From Spartobacteria bacterium (lineage in GTDB: Bacteria > Verrucomicrobiota > Verrucomicrobiia > Chthoniobacterales > UBA10450), in assembly GCA_003167555.1 (NCBI GenBank), contig PMSN01000008.1, forward strand, positions 31,623 to 95,622: a DNA stretch of 64,000 bases, given 5' to 3'. The number at the start of each line of letters is the position of its first letter. Positions within the stretch are counted from its first letter, which is position 1. Positions 59,503 through 64,000 of this stretch are shown piece after piece. Position numbers and translations under genes: made by a program. The notes under the pieces are model-generated. The model was not told where the DNA came from, ran no database searches, and saw nothing but the letters and a program-made list of their open reading frames with translations.

Positions 59503-59892
59503 TCAGGCCATTATGACCGGTGGTGCGAGACCGTCTATCGTGGCGAGGAGGAGGGCCGGCTCCACGGGCTTTGCCAGAAATTTCATCCCTCCGCTCTCCA
59601 GCGAAGAGTCTCCCGCCTCCTTATGGGTAACGAGCCCGGTGAGAAAAAGAACGGGGATATCCCGAAGTTGCGAATCCATCGCTGCCTCGCGCGCGAGATC
59701 CCCGCCGCTCTTCCCTGGCATATCGACATCGAGCAGCATGACGTCGGGCCGGAACTGTAACGCCGCGGGCAGAGCGCGGACGGATTCATTAACGATCATC
59801 ACTTCGTACTGACCCGAGTTCTCGAGGATCATGCCCGAGAGCCGCGAAAGATTTACATCGTCATCCACAATCAAAACGCGCCTCTTGCTCAT
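59503..59892 (-). CDS. stand-alone response-regulator receiver
   Basis: A 129-residue single REC domain with canonical residues: DD in RRVLIVDDDVNL, phospho-Asp in DVMLLDVDMPGK, Thr in VLFLTGLVT, Lys in KFLAKPVEP. It is read toward the REC-kinase gene 29 bp downstream and is probably co-transcribed. It likely serves as a phosphate relay, with the REC-kinase as candidate partner. Confidence 0.88.
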   Translation of the reverse strand: MSKRRVLIVDDDVNLSRLSGMILENSGQYEVMIVNESVRALPAALQFRPDVMLLDVDMPGKSGGDLAREAAMDSQLRDIPVLFLTGLVTHKEAGDSSLESGGMKFLAKPVEPALLLATIDGLAPPVIMA

Positions 59893-60010
59893 GCTTGTAT
59901 CAGAGCAGGGCGCGTGCGGATTGGCTTGCGGGAACTACGGAGGCCATGATCGGCCGAGGCGTTTTTTTTCTGGCTTCCTCGGAGTTAGGTTCGATATTGC
60001 CATACCCTCG

Positions 60011-60310
60011 ATGAACCCGAGCGCAGTGATGCTCTGTCATTACGACCCTCGTTTGGTCGTGTTCCCGGTCCTGGCCGTCTTCGCAGCGCGCGAGCTTCTC
60101 GGACGGATCAACGAGGCGCGAGGTCGCCTCTGGCTCGCCTGGCTGGCAGGCGCATTATCTCCTCCCCCGACCAAGGGGCAACTGGGTCCTTCTGCCCCTG
60201 GACGTCGCGGAGAGCGCATTGCCCACATCAGCAATCTCCCAGGTGGCCATCTTGCATTTGTGGTCAACCGCCGCGCTGGAATGTGCGCGGACCGACATTG
60301 GTTTGATGGA
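60011..60310 (+). pseudogene. MHYT-domain fragment in the frame of the regulator gene
   Basis: From ATG 60011 the frame reads MLCHYDPRLVVFPVLAVF and RGRLWLAWLAGAL, close to the first helix pair of MHYT sensor proteins (HYDPWLVALS, ARGRARLAWLAGG). After SPPPTK the match ends; the expected MGIGIWSMHY block is absent and random-looking sequence follows to the regulator start. The frame is open into the NarL gene. It is most likely a decayed MHYT gene; a chimeric sensor-regulator is the alternative. Confidence 0.5.
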
Positions 60311-60961
60311 GTGAATACCCTGCGCATTTTGTTGGCAGACGACCACGAACTGGTGCGCGCCGGCATTCGCTCACTGCTCGAGGAAACGCCGGGAGTGGAA
60401 GTGGTGGGTGAAGCGAGTAACGGCCGGGAGGCGCTGGAACTCGTTAGGTCGGAATCGCCGAACCTTGTCCTGATGGATATCGCGATGCCAGTCCTGGGTG
60501 GTCTCGAGACCTTAGCACGAATCACTAAGAATTTTCCCAATACAAAAGTGGTCATGCTCTCCGCCTTTGGGACGGAGGAATACGTGAGCCGCGCGTTCCG
60601 CTCCGGCGCCTCCGGCTACATGCTGAAATTTGCGGCGACGCTTGAGTTGGAGATGGTGATCAGGTCGATTGCGCAGGATAAGATGTATCTCAGCCCTTCG
60701 ATTTCCCACATCATAATCAATAGTCACATGTTGGCTCGGGTCGACGGCGAACTGAGTCCGCTTGAACAACTCACTGCGCGTCAGCGCGAGATTCTGCAAA
60801 TGATTGCCGAAGGCAGGAAAACCAAGGAAATCGCCGGAACGCTCGATATCAGCGTGAAGACGGTGGAAACGCACCGGCTGCAATTGATGGCGCGCCTAAA
60901 TATTCACAACGTGCCCGGCTTGGTGCGCTACGCCATTCGCAACGGCATCGTCGAGGTGTGA
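60311..60961 (+). CDS. NarL/FixJ-type response regulator
   Basis: A 216-residue regulator. REC: LRILLADDHELVRAGIRSLL, phospho-Asp in LVLMDIAMPVLGG, Ser in VVMLSAFG, and a substitution of the usual Lys-Pro (MLKFAATLEL). The C-terminal LuxR helix-turn-helix is ARQREILQMIAEGRKTKEIA then LDISVKTVETHRLQLMARLN. It is the natural output partner of the HisKA_3 kinase 103 bp downstream. GTG 60311 gives the standard length; the frame is open further upstream. Confidence 0.88.
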   Translation: MNTLRILLADDHELVRAGIRSLLEETPGVEVVGEASNGREALELVRSESPNLVLMDIAMPVLGGLETLARITKNFPNTKVVMLSAFGTEEYVSRAFRSGASGYMLKFAATLELEMVIRSIAQDKMYLSPSISHIIINSHMLARVDGELSPLEQLTARQREILQMIAEGRKTKEIAGTLDISVKTVETHRLQLMARLNIHNVPGLVRYAIRNGIVEV

Positions 60962-61064
60962 TATCTTCCCTGCGTGTTGTCACCGCTAACGCCGCCGACT
61001 CGTCTCTCCGTAAAACCGGGCGATCTGCTATACAGGAACCGTTGGACTTTCGTGATCGGCGGCC

Positions 61065-63971
61065 ATGATAACTGAATCAACCCCGGACGGGCTGAGAAAA
61101 ACGGGCATTAGCACAATTGGCGAGGTGCGGTGGGGAACGCACTTTTGTTGTTTCTACGAGACGAAACAGGATCTGCTGGAAACGCTGGTGCTCTATTTCA
61201 AAGCGGGCCTCGAGAGCAAAGAGTTTTGCGTATGGGTGCTTTCCCATGCTCTTACGGTGGAAGAAGCAAAGCAGGCGTTGGGGACGGCGGTTCCCGATCT
61301 CGAGCGTCACCTGGCGCAAGGCGCGCTCGAAATCCATAGCCATGATGAGTGGTATGTCCGCGACGGCCGCTGGGATTCCCAACGAATCCTTCAGTCCTGG
61401 GGTGAAAAACTGAGCCACACATCGACGAACGGTTATGCCGGATTGAGAGCGGCCGGAGACGGGGGCTGGGTCCAAAGCGATGACTGGATGGCCTTTCGCG
61501 AATATGAAGAGCAAGTCAATCTGATGATCGCGGATCAACGCAGCATCATCTTGTGCACCTACCCGCTTACCTCAAGCCCAGGTGATCAGGTTTTCGATGT
61601 GGCGCACATCCATCAACTCGCGGTGGCGCGGCGGAATGGAAACTGGGAAACCGTCGAGACTCCCGCGTTGAAGCAAGCGAAGGCCGAGATAAACAGGCTC
61701 AACCAAGAGCTGGAACAGAAAGTCGAAGAGCGAACGACTGAACTGCGGCGGGTCAATGAGGAACTGCGCGCTGAAATCGCCGAGCGCAAGCTGGCGGAAA
61801 TGCAATCACGCACTCTCGTCGATGCGATCCCCCACCAAATCTGGAGCGGCCCGGGCGATGGCACGCTCGACTATTGCAACGAACGCTGGCGCTCCTACAT
61901 GGGATTGGAGCAGGAAGACCTGATCGGCGATGGCTGGCAAAACATGCTTCATCCCGACGACCGCGAGCGCGTCCTGAAGGCCTGGCACGAGTCGGTAAGT
62001 AACGGCACGCCTTACCAACAGGAAAAACGCCACCGCGGAGCTGACGGGACATACCGTTGGTTCCTGTCTCTTGGTGTCCCCTTGCGCGATCCGGAAGGAC
62101 GCATCGTGAGGTGGTACGGAACGAACACCGATATCGAAGATCGCAAGCGAGCCGAGGAGGCGTTGCGAGAGAGCGACGCCAGGTTCCGCCGCCTCCTTTC
62201 TTCGAACATCATCGGCGTGGCTTTTTGGAACCTTAACGGCGAAATCAGCGAGGCGAACGATTTGTTTTTAGAGACGATCGGATACACGCGTGAGGATCTT
62301 TGTCGCGGAGAGGTCGATTGGAAGAAGCTTACTCCCCCGGAGTACGCGGCGAAAGACGCGAAGGCGATCGATGAATTGCTCGCCACGGGAACGTGCACGC
62401 CGTTTGAGAAAGAGTATGTCCGCAAGGATGGCGAGCGCGTCGCGGTCTTGATCGGCTCGGCGTTGTTTGATGTGGAGAAACAGACCGGCAGCAGTTTTAT
62501 CCTGGACATCACGGAGCGCAAACAGAACGAGGAGCGTTTGCGCGAATACGAAAAGGTCGTCGAGGGGCTGGAGGAGATGATCGTAGTAGTCGATCGCGAC
62601 TACCGCTATCTCCTCGCAAACCGCGCCTTTTTGAAATACCGCGGCGTTGAGTGGGAGGACCTGGTGGGACACTTGGCGCCAGAGTTATTGGCCGAGGGCG
62701 TTTTCGAGAACGTCGTCAAAGAAAAATTGGACGAGTGCCTCCGAGGTAAGCCGGTTCAATACGAGATGAAATACTGTTACCCGCAGCACGGCGAACGCGA
62801 CTTGCTCATCTCGTACTTTCCGATCGAGGGTCGCGCCGGGATCGATCGGGTCGCCTGTGTCTTGCAAGACATTACCGAGCGTAAAAAGGCGGAGGCAGCC
62901 TTGCGCGAGAGCGAGACGCGTTTTCGCCAGATCGCGGAGAATATCGAAGAAATGTTTTGGATCACGGACTTGAAAGGATCGAAGACGATTTACATGAGCC
63001 CGGCTTACGAACGAATCACGGGGCGAAGTTGCGAAAGCCTTTATGCGGCGCCGAAGTCCTGGAGAGAGGACATTCATCCAGAGGATCGGCCGCGGATGGA
63101 GGCGACCTTTGCTTCCGATCCTGGCTCTACCGGCGACCATAGCTATCGAATCGTGCGTCCCGATGGCTCCATCCGCTGGATCCGGGACCGTGGATTTCCG
63201 GTTCGGGATGAGAGCGGAGAAGTGGTCCGATTCGCCGGCATCGCCGAAGACATCACCGCGAGCAAGTGCGCCGAGAAAGAATTACAGCAGGTAAATGAAC
63301 AGCTGCGGGTCCTTTCCCGCCGGCTCTTTCAGGTCCGCGACGAGGAGAGACGACACTTGGCGCGCGAGTTGCACGACGAGATCGGTCAGACGCTCACCGC
63401 CGCTAAAATCAATTTGGATTCGATCGGACGGAGCAGGGCCAGCGACCAGACTTCTCGGCTCAACGAAACCATAACGATTCTGGATAAACTGCTTCGACAA
63501 GTACGGCAGATCTCTCTCGACCTGCATCCCTCGCTGCTCGATGACCTCGGCCTGGCTCCGGCCCTGCGATCATTGCTCGATCAACAAGCGCGGCGGGCCG
63601 GATGGCGGGCCCAATTTTCCGCGGTCGAGCCTTTGGCAAACATTAAGCGGGGCATACAAACCACCGGATTTCGCATCGCCCAGGAGGCCATAACCAACAT
63701 CCTGCGCCACGCCAACGCCGGATTCGTGAGCGTTCACTTGCGGACCGAAGCCGGCGAGCTTCGAATGAAAATTATCGATGACGGGAGGGGCTTCGACCTA
63801 GCGGAAATCGAGGGCCACACTTGCCCGGACGGAGGCTTCGGCCTGATGGGAATGAGGGAGCGCGCCGCTTCGGTGGGCGGTCGGGTGCAGATTGTGTCGT
63901 CACCGGGGACGGGCACTACCGTGGAGGTTTCTCTGCCTCTGAATGGTTCCGGCCACGGCCAGAGTGGCTAA
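61065..63971 (+). CDS. MEDS/multi-PAS histidine kinase (HisKA_3 type)
   Basis: A 968-residue kinase. An N-terminal MEDS domain (residues 15-190: THFCCFYETKQDLLETLVLY, SHDEWYVRDGRWDSQRILQS) may sense small carbon compounds. A coiled coil (205-245) and four PAS domains follow, beginning near residues 249 (AIPHQIWSGPG), 365, 490 and 610. The HisKA_3 dimerisation/phosphoacceptor is ERRHLARELHDEIGQTLTAA (His770), and the HATPase shows DDGRGFDL and GGFGLMGMRERAASVGGRVQ. This kinase type phosphorylates NarL regulators such as the upstream one. No membrane helix is visible, so it is cytoplasmic. Confidence 0.92.
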   Translation: MITESTPDGLRKTGISTIGEVRWGTHFCCFYETKQDLLETLVLYFKAGLESKEFCVWVLSHALTVEEAKQALGTAVPDLERHLAQGALEIHSHDEWYVRDGRWDSQRILQSWGEKLSHTSTNGYAGLRAAGDGGWVQSDDWMAFREYEEQVNLMIADQRSIILCTYPLTSSPGDQVFDVAHIHQLAVARRNGNWETVETPALKQAKAEINRLNQELEQKVEERTTELRRVNEELRAEIAERKLAEMQSRTLVDAIPHQIWSGPGDGTLDYCNERWRSYMGLEQEDLIGDGWQNMLHPDDRERVLKAWHESVSNGTPYQQEKRHRGADGTYRWFLSLGVPLRDPEGRIVRWYGTNTDIEDRKRAEEALRESDARFRRLLSSNIIGVAFWNLNGEISEANDLFLETIGYTREDLCRGEVDWKKLTPPEYAAKDAKAIDELLATGTCTPFEKEYVRKDGERVAVLIGSALFDVEKQTGSSFILDITERKQNEERLREYEKVVEGLEEMIVVVDRDYRYLLANRAFLKYRGVEWEDLVGHLAPELLAEGVFENVVKEKLDECLRGKPVQYEMKYCYPQHGERDLLISYFPIEGRAGIDRVACVLQDITERKKAEAALRESETRFRQIAENIEEMFWITDLKGSKTIYMSPAYERITGRSCESLYAAPKSWREDIHPEDRPRMEATFASDPGSTGDHSYRIVRPDGSIRWIRDRGFPVRDESGEVVRFAGIAEDITASKCAEKELQQVNEQLRVLSRRLFQVRDEERRHLARELHDEIGQTLTAAKINLDSIGRSRASDQTSRLNETITILDKLLRQVRQISLDLHPSLLDDLGLAPALRSLLDQQARRAGWRAQFSAVEPLANIKRGIQTTGFRIAQEAITNILRHANAGFVSVHLRTEAGELRMKIIDDGRGFDLAEIEGHTCPDGGFGLMGMRERAASVGGRVQIVSSPGTGTTVEVSLPLNGSGHGQSG

Positions 63972-64000
63972 GGGTTGCGACCTAGGCTCAACTTTGTAGT
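63972..64000. other. trailing 29 bp, no feature
   Basis: Sequence after the last stop; nothing is recognised before the window end. Confidence 0.9.

Overview
The window is GC-rich and gene-dense. It most resembles a chromosome segment from a Verrucomicrobiota bacterium, possibly a soil-type Chthoniobacterales relative. This placement is inferred from gene content: secreted DUF1800 and DUF1501 proteins side by side, a HemQ-type chlorite-dismutase-fold protein, a carbamoyltransferase/SxtJ/DUF5989 set, a PUR-domain protein, a serpin, and MEDS/PAS histidine kinases. No marker gene was compared. There is no rRNA, CRISPR array, phage or recognisable transposase. Two tRNA genes are present (Ser-GGA and Gly-TCC).

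Layout. (1) 1-17.0 kb: a tightly packed cell-surface or exopolysaccharide cluster. It holds eight or nine glycosyltransferases, a membrane polymerase/ligase, two hexapeptide acetyltransferases, two methyltransferases, an AsnB-type amidotransferase, and a convergent WcaJ-like initiating phosphotransferase. (2) 17.1-23.9 kb: an O-antigen-ligase/TPR protein, a membrane SGNH hydrolase, a carbamoyltransferase fused to SxtJ, and DUF5989. (3) 24-38.4 kb, housekeeping: pyruvate phosphate dikinase, PUR protein, RNase R, folP, diadenylate cyclase with a tiny CdaR-like protein, SprT-like protein, RodA, ScpA, epimerase, ABC ATPase, Dxs and XseB. (4) 38.6-50.1 kb: secreted DUF1800/DUF1501 pair, DUF1345, gcvT-gcvH, a rhomboid-like membrane protein, HemQ, tRNAs, DUF4412, Maf, VOC and DUF3052 proteins. 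(5) 50.2-57.4 kb: an HlyD/ABC efflux operon, two conserved hypotheticals (the upstream one cut by an in-frame amber codon), an M28 peptidase and a serpin. (6) 57.7-64 kb: a signalling block of REC-kinase, stand-alone REC, NarL-type regulator and MEDS/PAS kinase, with a small zinc-ribbon protein and an MHYT-domain remnant.

The most striking structure is not a gene. At least six unrelated families of dispersed inverted repeats (63-130 bp, or single arms) lie between genes and inside genes. Inside genes they are translated in frame. One copy joins the carbamoyltransferase and SxtJ reading frames into a single 756-residue protein. Others insert residues into the SGNH hydrolase and the carbamoyltransferase. 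Others fill the gap exactly between a stop codon and the next gene, as between hemQ and tRNA-Ser. A second DNA-level signal is the nonamer TCGTTAGGC, found at least 13 times on the two strands and in several reading frames, against about 0.5 expected by chance.

Limits: all calls come from reading the sequence and recalling protein families. No searches were run. Start codons are chosen by overlap, family length and visible ribosome-binding sites, and several are marked uncertain.
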